Under the pieces are notes generated by a model. The model had not been told where the DNA came from and searched no databases. It saw only the letters and a program-made list of their open reading frames with translations. From an uncultured Opitutaceae bacterium (GTDB lineage Bacteria > Verrucomicrobiota > Verrucomicrobiia > Opitutales > Opitutaceae): a stretch of DNA of 64,000 nucleotides. Location of the stretch: contig CALFNN010000037.1 in NCBI GenBank assembly GCA_937902925.1, positions 1 through 64,000 on the forward strand. Direction: 5' to 3'. This document shows, piece after piece, positions 1 to 7,907 of the stretch. Every line of letters begins with the position of its first letter. Within the stretch, counting starts at the first letter, position 1. Position numbers and translations under genes: made by a program.

Positions 1-53
1 CCGCCAGAGCCGGCCCTCACCAACTTATCTTGCCCTCAATTGCATGATCCCGG

Positions 54-1130
54 CTAAGCGCAGGCTTTTTCGCCGACGGCGGCACGGATTGTGTTTCCGT
101 CGCGCCAGTGGCAATGGACCAGAAGGCTCCGCCGCACCTTCGGGATGCCCTGCTCGCCGGCCCGGACCTTTGACACGACCAGATCGACGGCCGCCCGCCC
201 AATCTCGTCGGAATTTTGGTCGATGCCCGCCCACGAGGCGGTGGCATTGGTGACATCCAGGGAAACCAAGCCGACCCCCCGCAGACAATTGACTCCGTCC
301 TCTGCCAGCCATTCACGCATCTGGTTCGGCACATTGCGGAAGGTCGACAAGGTCAGCACGCAATCAACCCGGTGCTGCCGAACCCACTCGATGAAGCCGG
401 GCGCCGCGATCCTTTCCGGTAGGTGAGGCGGGATCGCCGCCAGCGCGGGATTTTCCGCCGGCAAAGCGGCATAGCCGTTCGCCCAGCCATGGTTGGTGAT
501 GGAGTTCTGGTAGCTCTCGATCGCGAGGCCGATCCGGCGGTAGCCACGGGCCGCGAGCACCCGTCCCGCCAGCAGCACGGCCTGTGTATGGTCGCTAACC
601 ACGCAGTCCAGCTGCGGATTCTGCACCATGTGCCCCACCGGCACCGTCGCGAAATGCTCCCACGGCAGGATCAGTTCGAAGGGATCCTTGGGAAACGCGG
701 CCAAGAGGATGCCCGTGATGCCGCGGGCCCGGAGGATTTCGCCAAGGCGGCGCGCCGTCATGCCATGCGAGGTCAGGGCGAACTCCGTGACGCCGAAACC
801 GAACAGCGCAGCCTGTTCCCGCGCCGCCGACCAGTGCCGGCACAGCGTCGGAGTGGCGCGCCATTCCTGCACGTCGTCGTAAGGCGTGATATAAGCCAGC
901 GTGCCCAGGTAATGGTTGGGGTCTCCGCGCCGCGTGGACCGCATCACCTCCCCGAGCAACGGATTATAATGATACCCCAGGGCCTCGGCGACCGCCAGGA
1001 CGCGCGACTCGGTGCCCTTGGCGACATTGCCCGCATGGGTGAGGCTCCGCGATGCGGTCGAGATCGAGACGCCGGCCTTGGCCGCTACGTCCTGCAGGGT
1101 AACTTTTCCGGCGGGGGTAACCGAAAGCAT
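54..1130 (-). CDS. LacI/GalR-family transcriptional regulator
   Basis: This 358-residue protein is a sugar-responsive DNA-binding repressor or activator. An N-terminal helix-turn-helix (about residues 10-60, with VTLQDVAAKAGVSISTASR) is followed by a periplasmic-binding-protein-like effector domain. A GTG at 1151 would give a seven-residue extension. The ATG at 1130 is preferred because a purine-rich GGGGGGAG lies about 10 bases upstream of it. The gene is downstream of, and on the same strand as, the alpha-glucan operon. Its own upstream region carries the palindrome-like TGCAAACGTTGC (1183-1194), which recurs upstream of the TonB receptor gene, so autoregulation and control of the locus are inferred. 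The ligand is unknown; a glucobiose or glucose phosphate would fit the neighbours. Family assignment is secure. Confidence 0.93.
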   Translation of the reverse strand: MLSVTPAGKVTLQDVAAKAGVSISTASRSLTHAGNVAKGTESRVLAVAEALGYHYNPLLGEVMRSTRRGDPNHYLGTLAYITPYDDVQEWRATPTLCRHWSAAREQAALFGFGVTEFALTSHGMTARRLGEILRARGITGILLAAFPKDPFELILPWEHFATVPVGHMVQNPQLDCVVSDHTQAVLLAGRVLAARGYRRIGLAIESYQNSITNHGWANGYAALPAENPALAAIPPHLPERIAAPGFIEWVRQHRVDCVLTLSTFRNVPNQMREWLAEDGVNCLRGVGLVSLDVTNATASWAGIDQNSDEIGRAAVDLVVSKVRAGEQGIPKVRRSLLVHCHWRDGNTIRAAVGEKACA

Positions 1131-1182
1131 GACTTTTTGTGCTCCCCCCACTGGGAACGGTCAAGCCCATGGGCTCCCGTTT

Positions 1183-1194
1183 GCAACGTTTGCA
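1183..1194 (-). promoter_or_regulatory. Putative LacI operator (copy 1)
   Basis: Read on the minus strand this is TGCAAACGTTGC, centred on the palindrome AACGTT with a central CG as is usual for LacI-family operators. It lies 53-64 bases upstream of the LacI gene's ATG. The identical 12-mer occurs at 11776-11787 upstream of the TonB receptor gene. Binding is inferred, not shown. Confidence 0.6.
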
Positions 1195-1235
1195 AAAGGA
1201 ATAATGGCTCCGGTTTGAGGGGGAAATCGGCCGTT

Positions 1236-3005
1236 TCAGGGGTTTTTGGACCGTTCCGGCTGCGGGTTGATCTTAAAGTTGGCCGACTCGTTGTGCACCC
1301 CGGCCAATTGCGCCCGGATCAACGTCAGGTCACCGGCCGCATCTTCGCGGATCCACAGGCCGTGCCGTCCGGGAGCGCCCAGGCCCACTCCGGTAACCGT
1401 GACTTCCTCCAGCACCGTATCCGACAGCGTCCCCTCGCCCTTGGCCCGGCCGGGCGCGACCACCGAGATGCCATCCGAAATGCTGTCGCGGATCTCCAAC
1501 CGGCGGACCCTCAACCCGGCGATGCTGCGGCGGTCCAGGCAAATCTGAATGGCGGCCCGCCAAGCCCACGCATGGTCGTAGCCGCCGCACCGGACGAGCC
1601 GGCAGTTTTGCACGACCGTCGTCCCGCTGAAGTTGTTGTCGATCTTCCGCTGCGCATCGGCGGTCGGAAACGTCGTGCTGATCAAAATGCCGCAGCCCGC
1701 GGTGATGTCGGTGAACAGGCAGTCCTCGATCCGGTTGTTTGCGCCACCGTAGAGCGCGCCGCCGTTGGCGAGAAAGGGCAGCTGTCCGGTCGAATGCCGG
1801 ATCACATTGTCACCCGGCCTGGCCGCCTGCTCCTCATACCCTTGGTCCGCGGCCACAGGCCAAATGGCGTAGCAATCATCGCCGGTCCCACGGGCCGTGC
1901 AGTTCTGCACGACCGAGTGGTTGGTGCCGACGCAGAAATTGACGCCGTCGGCGAGCAAGTTGCGGAACCGGCAGCCGTCGACCACGAGGTTGCTTCCATT
2001 GTATACCCACACGCCGGTCTTCGTGTGCTCCACCCAGAGGCGGGCGACCGACGCGTCCTTCGCCCCGGCCACGACCACGCCGTCGTTGGCTTCGTCGTCG
2101 TTCCGGTAGTTCAACCGACCCATGATCGCGAAGTCCGCGAGGCTCGCGCCGGTCCCGGCGAGCTTGAAGCGCACGCGCCGGTCGGGCTGCCCGTAAAGGG
2201 CCGCGTCGCCCACGAAGGTGGTGTGCCACATCCCGGCCCCTTGGATGGTGACCGCCGAGGGCACGGGAATGTCGCCAGTGATCTTGTAGTCGCCCGCCGG
2301 CACCCAGACGATCCGGCCCTGCCGGCGGGCCTCGGCGATGCACGCGCGTAAGGCCGTGGTATCGTCACCCTCGCCATTGCCGCTCGCGCCAAAATCGAGC
2401 ACCGAGAGCGAACCAGCCGGGCGCGCGACGGGAGCGGGGACAAGTTCAAGATCCACCAGGTCGATGACGCACGCGATCCCGTCGTCGCTCGCTTTTTGCA
2501 ACCGCACGACGTCGCCCTTCGCGATCTTCAGATCCTTCACGCGCAGCTCGTCGTAGAAATTCCTCGGTTTGCCCTGCTTCGGGTCGTTGGAAAAGGGATA
2601 GTCGCCATAGAGCCAGGCGTTGCGCGAGCTGAGCCGCAGCTTTTGGACCGGTTTGCCGTTGATGAGCAGATCGAGCGTCGAGGTCGTGCCGCCACCGGTC
2701 GCCGCATCCGGCAGATTGAACCGGATCACCAGCGAGTCGAACGCGGCGGGTGCGTCGAACTCCACCTGCTCGCCAGCGTGGCTGAGCTGCACGCATTTTT
2801 GGCCGGACGACTCGGTCTCCAGCCGGTGCGGCGCATACTCCGGCCCGAGCACGGTGCCGGAAATCCGCATGGCCTCGGCCTCGATCGTGGTCCAGGGGAT
2901 CTCCGCGCCAATCCCGCCGCGGGCCGGCAGCGCCCCCACCGCCCAAAAGACGCCGAGCGCAACGATGCTGAGGGGCCGACCCAAAACGCGGTTGAGTGCG
3001 TTCAT
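1236..3005 (-). CDS. Secreted right-handed beta-helix glycosidase, GH87-like (mycodextranase/alpha-1,3-glucanase type)
   Basis: This 589-residue protein has an N-terminal signal sequence (hydrophobic stretch within residues 10-30, Ala-rich cleavage region). A beta-sandwich, CBM-like domain follows that begins WTTIEAEAMRISG (to about 190). Then comes a pectate-lyase-superfamily beta-helix that opens with SVLDFGASGNGEGDDTTAL, with repeated turns containing N-C and GxN strands. A GTGDDCYAIWP motif resembles the Asp-Asp region of GH87 and GH28 enzymes. The ATG at 3005 overlaps the stop of the upstream GH65 gene by four bases, implying translational coupling; an upstream in-frame extension lacks signal-peptide character and is rejected. 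Placement behind a phosphorylase and a beta-phosphoglucomutase suggests cleavage of an alpha-glucan such as nigeran or alpha-1,3-glucan. A pectin-type substrate is the alternative. The fold is well supported, the substrate is not. Confidence 0.7.
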   Translation of the reverse strand: MNALNRVLGRPLSIVALGVFWAVGALPARGGIGAEIPWTTIEAEAMRISGTVLGPEYAPHRLETESSGQKCVQLSHAGEQVEFDAPAAFDSLVIRFNLPDAATGGGTTSTLDLLINGKPVQKLRLSSRNAWLYGDYPFSNDPKQGKPRNFYDELRVKDLKIAKGDVVRLQKASDDGIACVIDLVDLELVPAPVARPAGSLSVLDFGASGNGEGDDTTALRACIAEARRQGRIVWVPAGDYKITGDIPVPSAVTIQGAGMWHTTFVGDAALYGQPDRRVRFKLAGTGASLADFAIMGRLNYRNDDEANDGVVVAGAKDASVARLWVEHTKTGVWVYNGSNLVVDGCRFRNLLADGVNFCVGTNHSVVQNCTARGTGDDCYAIWPVAADQGYEEQAARPGDNVIRHSTGQLPFLANGGALYGGANNRIEDCLFTDITAGCGILISTTFPTADAQRKIDNNFSGTTVVQNCRLVRCGGYDHAWAWRAAIQICLDRRSIAGLRVRRLEIRDSISDGISVVAPGRAKGEGTLSDTVLEEVTVTGVGLGAPGRHGLWIREDAAGDLTLIRAQLAGVHNESANFKINPQPERSKNP

Positions 3006-5356
3006 GATATTTTGGTGTTGGCGGAGACCGCTTCCGCGGATTTGCCGCCGGCCACTGCGCCCGGCGCAGGCCCGCATTTCACTGCCACGATCTGCCCCGG
3101 CGCACAAATAACAACCTGCCCGGCGATCACAAATTGGTGCTCATGCCGATTGGCTGTCGCCGGGGTGACGGTGACGGCACCTGCCGTGAGATGGATCCGG
3201 AAACGGTCGCCCTTGTAATCGAGGTTGAACGCGAGGCTCCGCCATTTCCGATACAAGCGGGGATTAATGACGACCTGATTCTCGTTCGCGCGCATGCCCC
3301 CGAATCCGGCGACCGCAGTCATCCAGGCGCCGCCGTTCGCGGCGGGATGCGACCCGCCGACGAAGATCGTGCCGACGTGGGTCTTGTATTTCGCCAGCAG
3401 GTCGATCTGGGCCGTTTTCAGGAAGTATTTGTAGGCGAACTCGAGGTCGCCGAATTCGGTCGCGACCAGGGCGTAGGCGCACGCGCTGAGGCTCGAGCCG
3501 TGCTCCGTGCGCGGTTCGTAGTAAGCCCAGTTGGCCTGCTTGATCCCGGCGGGAAACCGCGACGGGAAAAGCCCGAGCAGCATCACCACATCGGCCTGCT
3601 TGATGACCTTGGTCGGGACTGCGAGGCCCTGCGCCGCGCCGAGGTATTCGTTGGGATGGACCATCTTCGCCTTTAGTTCCGCCACCGACTCGTCGCGCAG
3701 TTTGAAATAGCCTTCGAACTGCTCGATCACGCCGGTCGCCGGGTCGGGGGCCGGCACAAACAGGCGGGCGGCGGCATCCGCGAAGCCCGCCAGCTCGGGC
3801 TCGATGGCGAGCTGCCGCAGCAGCGTCTTCTGCGCCTCGGGCCGGTTCCGCCCGAGATGCTCGACGACCGCGTTTGCGATCGCGAAGGTCTCGCGCACCA
3901 CCGCGTTCGTGAAGGCGTTGTTGTTGACGCGCTCGTGATATTCGTCCGGTCCGATCACATCGAGGATCTCGTAGCGGCCGCGGTCCCTCTTGAAATGCGC
4001 ATACGAATAGTAGAATCGCGCACATTCCAGGATCACCTCCGCCCCACCCTCCACCAGCAGCGTGTCGTCCCCGGTGATCTTGAAATACTGCCACATTGCG
4101 ATCGCGACGTCGCCGCTGATGTGGACCTGCTTGTCGCGGAAATGCGTGCGCAGATCGCGGCCCGTGATCGGGTCGCCGATGTTGAAATAAGTGCAGGCGT
4201 CATCGCCCGTGTCCTGGCTTTCCCAGGCGTAGAACGCCCCGCGATAGCCCGGGCCTTCCGTCGCCGCCTTGCGCCGCGCGCCGTCGAGCGTCCGGATGCG
4301 GTAGCGCAGCAGCTCCACCGCCTTCTCGGGAAAGGTGTGCAGGAAGAACGGAAACATGAACATCTCCGTGTCCCAGAAAACCGCGCCCTTGTAGACCTGC
4401 CCCGAGAGGGCCCGGGCGGGAATCGAGTTCGCGCTGTCCTTCACCGGCGCGACCATCAGCAGTTGCAGGAGGCTGTAACGCAGCGCCAGTTGCGCCTCGT
4501 CGTCCCCTTCGATGAGCACGTCGCCGCGCTCCCAGCGGCGCGCCCATTCCGCGTTGTGCCGTTCCAAGCAAGCCTCGTGGCCTTGCCGCCGGGCCTGCTG
4601 CACCGCCGCGATCGCCGCCGCCGCGGGCGGCAGGTCCAGCGGGTCGTTGTCCGTGAAGATGGCGAAAAACTTGACGCAGGTGCACGCCTGCCCGGGCGCG
4701 ACGCGGACAGTGAACGTGCGCAGGTGCCGGTTGCGTTCGATCACGGCGGATTCGGCGCCGAGGTCGGCGGTCACGGCCTCGGCGACAGCGACACTTTTCT
4801 TCGCCTCGCTGGTCCGTCCCTCCACGCACAGCACCTGGTCCGACCGGCTGGCCGCGAGGTGGAGCAGATGCGGGCCGTTCAAATCCCAGATATCGCCATC
4901 GATGCCGGTGTAGATCGTGACTGTCGCATCCTGATCGCACGCCACCGTGAATTTGACGACCCCGAGGTGGGGCTCGTCGGCGCTTAGGAAACGTGACGAA
5001 TGAATCGTGAGTTTCTTCGCGCCCCGCGCGAAAGTGGTCTCGCGCTCAAACACCGCATTCGCGAAGTGCAGGGTCTGCCGGTGCTGGACCACGGTCGCGC
5101 CGGCAAGCTCTGCGCCGTCGAGCGCCACCCGCGTGTAGCCGCCGTTGGGCGCGTTGACCGGCTCGCGCCACGCCGTGCCGACCTGATCGAAGATTCCGGC
5201 GAGCGTGATTCCCGCCGCGTCCGCGGCGCCTGATTCGTCCAGGGTGCCACGATAGCCCATGTAGCCGTTGGCCAACTGGTAGACATTGCCCCGGCGCATG
5301 ATGCTTTCCTTGGTGCCGCCATGATCGGTGGTGCTGATTTCCCAAAGTTGTTTCAT
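3002..5356 (-). CDS. GH65 glycoside phosphorylase (maltose/nigerose/kojibiose/trehalose phosphorylase family)
   Basis: At 784 residues it has the usual length of inverting GH65 disaccharide phosphorylases. The order is an N-terminal beta-sandwich (NVYQLANGYMGYRGTLDE), the (alpha/alpha)6 barrel, and a C-terminal beta domain. The catalytic-acid motif DVIGPDEYHERVNNNAFTN is present (Glu near residue 471). The phosphate-binding HGSSLSACAYAL segment and the KQADVVMLLGLF motif are intact, so phosphorolysis rather than hydrolysis is expected, giving beta-glucose-1-phosphate and glucose. No signal peptide is seen; it should be cytoplasmic. Its ATG overlaps the permease stop by four bases and its stop overlaps the next gene by four. 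The adjacent beta-phosphoglucomutase supports beta-G1P as product. Which disaccharide linkage is used cannot be read from motifs; nigerose is suggested only by the GH87-like neighbour. Confidence 0.9.
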   Translation of the reverse strand: MKQLWEISTTDHGGTKESIMRRGNVYQLANGYMGYRGTLDESGAADAAGITLAGIFDQVGTAWREPVNAPNGGYTRVALDGAELAGATVVQHRQTLHFANAVFERETTFARGAKKLTIHSSRFLSADEPHLGVVKFTVACDQDATVTIYTGIDGDIWDLNGPHLLHLAASRSDQVLCVEGRTSEAKKSVAVAEAVTADLGAESAVIERNRHLRTFTVRVAPGQACTCVKFFAIFTDNDPLDLPPAAAAIAAVQQARRQGHEACLERHNAEWARRWERGDVLIEGDDEAQLALRYSLLQLLMVAPVKDSANSIPARALSGQVYKGAVFWDTEMFMFPFFLHTFPEKAVELLRYRIRTLDGARRKAATEGPGYRGAFYAWESQDTGDDACTYFNIGDPITGRDLRTHFRDKQVHISGDVAIAMWQYFKITGDDTLLVEGGAEVILECARFYYSYAHFKRDRGRYEILDVIGPDEYHERVNNNAFTNAVVRETFAIANAVVEHLGRNRPEAQKTLLRQLAIEPELAGFADAAARLFVPAPDPATGVIEQFEGYFKLRDESVAELKAKMVHPNEYLGAAQGLAVPTKVIKQADVVMLLGLFPSRFPAGIKQANWAYYEPRTEHGSSLSACAYALVATEFGDLEFAYKYFLKTAQIDLLAKYKTHVGTIFVGGSHPAANGGAWMTAVAGFGGMRANENQVVINPRLYRKWRSLAFNLDYKGDRFRIHLTAGAVTVTPATANRHEHQFVIAGQVVICAPGQIVAVKCGPAPGAVAGGKSAEAVSANTKIS

Positions 5357-6870
5357 TGAAAGTGTGCTTTTCCCCCGTCGTCCTTGACCCGCAGCGTCAA
5401 CGCCGCGGCGACGATCATGGAGACGCCGCCGAGCAGGAGCGCGTTGATCGCGTGGCCTGCAAACACCGTGCGGACGAGCAGGCCGAGGACCGCGGCGGCG
5501 AGGATCTGGGGGATGACGATGAAGAAATTGAACATGCCCATGTAGACGCCCATCTTCCGGTAGGGCACCACGCTGCTAAGGATCGCATACGGCATCGTCA
5601 GCAGGCTCGCCCACCCCACGCCCAGGCCGATCATCGAGACGATCAGCCATTGCGGGTCCTTGAAGAAATACATGGAGCCCAGCCCGCAGCCACCGATGAC
5701 GAGACAGACCGCGTGGGTTCCCACGCGCCCGATGCGCCGTGCCAGCACGGGCAAGACGAAGGCCACGATCGCCGCGACGCCGTTGTAGACCGCCATCAGG
5801 ACGCCGACCCAGTTGGCGCCTTCGTTGTAGAGGGCGGTGCGCGGATCGGAACTGCCGAAATGGTGGCTGGCGACCGCCGCGGTGGCGTAGATGAAGAAGG
5901 CGAACAGCGCGAACCACGTGAACACCTGCGCCAGGGCCAGCTGCCTCATTGGCCTGGGCATGTTGTTGAGATCGTGCATCAGCTCCACGAGCCCGCGCGT
6001 CTTGCCCGCGCGATAACGCCACGCGGCGACGACCTGCAGCAACCCGTAGCCGCAGGCGCCGAACGAAAGGATGTAGAGGCCCTTGTCCCAGCCCAGCTGG
6101 CGGATGATCAGGCTGAGGATCAGGCCGGCCGCGATGAGCCCCGCCCCCATGCCGTAATACCGTCCGGTCTTCAGGGTGAACTGTCCGGCGGCCTCTTTTT
6201 CCGTCGGCTCCGTCTCGCCGTGAAACGCCCGCTGCTGCTCCGGCGAATACTCCTTCACCGAAAAGATGGTCCACAGCACGGCGCCGAGGTAGACGACACC
6301 CCCGAGATAGAACGACCATTTGACGGAGTCCGTCACTTGTCCGTCCGGCGCGGTGTTCGCGACGTGAAACACATTGGTCAGCAGCCAGGGCAACAGCGAA
6401 CCGATGACCGAGCTGGCGCCGATGAAAAAGGTCTGGACCGCGAAGCCCGTCGTGCGCTGGTCATCCGGCAGCATGTCGCCCACGAACGCGCGCATCGGCT
6501 CCATGGTGATGTTGATCGATGCGTCCATGATCCAGAGCATGCCGGCGGCAAACCACAGCGCGGAGGAGTTCGGCATTACCAGCAGCGCAAGCGACGCGCA
6601 GATCGCCCCGACCAGAAAATAGGGCTTCCGCCGGCCCAGCCGGTTCCAGGTCTTGTCGCTCAGGTAGCCCACCACCGGCTGCACGAGGAGACCGGTGACA
6701 GGACCAGCGATCCAGAGGATGGGAATCTCGGCCAGGTTCGCGCCGAGCTTCTCGAAGATGCGGCTGACGTTGGCATTCTGCAGGGCGAAGCCGAACTGGA
6801 TGCCGACGTAGCCGAAGCTCATGTTCCAGAGCTGCCAGAAACTCAGGCGGGGTTTGGGTCTGGTAATCAT
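5353..6870 (-). CDS. MFS sugar permease (GPH/SLC45-like, alpha-glucoside type)
   Basis: This 505-residue inner-membrane protein has about twelve hydrophobic segments. The first loop motif is VVGYLSDKTWNRLGRRKPYF, the SDxTxxRxGRRRP-type signature of the GPH/SLC45 branch to which bacterial maltose and sucrose symporters belong. The reading frame extends about 130 codons upstream, but that part is an overlap with the beta-phosphoglucomutase gene and is not membrane-like. The ATG at 6870, 20 bases after that gene's stop, starts directly ahead of LSFWQLWNMSFGYVG and is chosen. It overlaps the GH65 start by four bases. The role inferred from context is import of a glucobiose or oligosaccharide from periplasm to cytoplasm for phosphorolysis. 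Confidence 0.88.
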   Translation of the reverse strand: MITRPKPRLSFWQLWNMSFGYVGIQFGFALQNANVSRIFEKLGANLAEIPILWIAGPVTGLLVQPVVGYLSDKTWNRLGRRKPYFLVGAICASLALLVMPNSSALWFAAGMLWIMDASINITMEPMRAFVGDMLPDDQRTTGFAVQTFFIGASSVIGSLLPWLLTNVFHVANTAPDGQVTDSVKWSFYLGGVVYLGAVLWTIFSVKEYSPEQQRAFHGETEPTEKEAAGQFTLKTGRYYGMGAGLIAAGLILSLIIRQLGWDKGLYILSFGACGYGLLQVVAAWRYRAGKTRGLVELMHDLNNMPRPMRQLALAQVFTWFALFAFFIYATAAVASHHFGSSDPRTALYNEGANWVGVLMAVYNGVAAIVAFVLPVLARRIGRVGTHAVCLVIGGCGLGSMYFFKDPQWLIVSMIGLGVGWASLLTMPYAILSSVVPYRKMGVYMGMFNFFIVIPQILAAAVLGLLVRTVFAGHAINALLLGGVSMIVAAALTLRVKDDGGKAHFQ

Positions 6871-6889
6871 CGGAGGAGTTTTTCGGGGA

Positions 6890-7771
6890 TCACCCGGCTC
6901 CGCATTTGCGGCGAACCAGCCGGTTGATTTCCTCCACACTGACTTCCGCCAGGTCGCGGACAACCACGTCCGCACCGTTTTCGCGCAATTCCTGCGCGTT
7001 GTTTTCGCGGGCCACGCCCACCACGAGGCCGAAACCGCCGCTGGCGCCGGCCTGGACGCCGGAAACTGCGTCCTCCACCACAATGGCGCGGGCACAGGGC
7101 ACGCCGAGATTGCCGCTGGCCGCAACAAAGATGTCGGAGTGCGGCTTGCCCCGCAGGCCCTGCCGCTCCGCGACCACGCCGTCGACGATGGTGGCAAAAA
7201 GGCCGGCCGTTTGCGTCCGGGACAGGACGAGGGCCGAGTTCTTGCTGGAAGTCGCCAGCCCAACCTTGATGCCGGCGTCCAGCAAATCGTGGATCAGGAC
7301 CAGCGTGGAGCCGTATACTTTCACGCCGGCAGTCTCGATGATCTCACTGAAGAGCTCGTTCTTCCGGTTACCTAAGCCGCAAATCGTCTCGCGGCCGGCC
7401 GGATCCTGCGGCGAACCCGCCGGCAGTTCGATGCCCCGCGACGCGAGGAACGCCTCCACCCCTTTATACCGGGGCCTGCCGTCGACGTGGGCCCGGTAGT
7501 CGCCGTGTGAAAACTCCCGGAACGGCTCGTCGTATTGTCGCTCCCGCCGCCGCAGGTATTCGTCAAACATCCGCTTCCACGCCAGCGAGTGGACTGTGGC
7601 GGTTTCAGTGATTACGCCATCCATGTCAAAGATGGCGGCGTCGAAAGCCCGCGGGAGCGGGCGGTTGGGTCGCTGGGGAAAGGCCACGAGGTTGGAGGGA
7701 GTCGCACGTGCGGCGGGCCCGGCGGGTTCAATCCGGGGTGCTGACGGCAGGCGTTGCGGTGATCCGGTCAT
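6890..7771 (-). CDS. pgmB: Beta-phosphoglucomutase (HAD superfamily)
   Basis: This HAD phosphatase-like enzyme converts beta-glucose-1-phosphate to glucose-6-phosphate. HAD motif I is FDMDGVITE (nucleophile Asp49, acid/base Asp51), motif II ATSSKNS, the motif III lysine is in GKPHSD, and motif IV is VVEDAVSGVQAG. A cap domain lies between motifs I and II, and NELF matches the helix typical of the family. The annotated length is 293 residues including about 40 Pro/Arg-rich N-terminal residues not usual for PgmB. The true start may be a little further in, but no better ATG precedes the HAD core. First gene of a four-gene coupled unit (PgmB, permease, GH65, beta-helix enzyme), 136 bases after the TonB receptor gene. 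Its product specificity makes sense only with a beta-G1P-forming phosphorylase. Confidence 0.9.
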   Translation of the reverse strand: MTGSPQRLPSAPRIEPAGPAARATPSNLVAFPQRPNRPLPRAFDAAIFDMDGVITETATVHSLAWKRMFDEYLRRRERQYDEPFREFSHGDYRAHVDGRPRYKGVEAFLASRGIELPAGSPQDPAGRETICGLGNRKNELFSEIIETAGVKVYGSTLVLIHDLLDAGIKVGLATSSKNSALVLSRTQTAGLFATIVDGVVAERQGLRGKPHSDIFVAASGNLGVPCARAIVVEDAVSGVQAGASGGFGLVVGVARENNAQELRENGADVVVRDLAEVSVEEINRLVRRKCGAG

Positions 7772-7814
7772 GATTCGCTTTTGCAGGTTGCGCAGGCCCC
7801 GGCGGTGCCGTTGG

Positions 7815-7845
7815 GAATCGCCCCGCCGCCAGGGAGGGGCGATTC
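7815..7845 (-). other. Intergenic hairpin between receptor gene and pgmB
   Basis: A perfect 10-bp inverted repeat, GAATCGCCCC (7815-7824) and GGGGCGATTC (7836-7845), with an 11-base loop lies in the 136-base gap between the TonB receptor stop and pgmB. No T-run follows on the minus strand, so it is not a classical intrinsic terminator. An mRNA stabiliser or partial attenuator setting different levels of receptor and enzymes is an inference. Confidence 0.5.
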
Positions 7846-7907
7846 ACTCCGGGAATTCGACTCGCGGCAGCGGAGCGCCCCGCTGTCTTCAGCGCGGCGC
7901 GGCGGGA

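Noticed and set aside
1-53. A gene fragment at the left edge
   Set aside because: Only 53 bases precede the LacI stop and nothing in them can be recognised.
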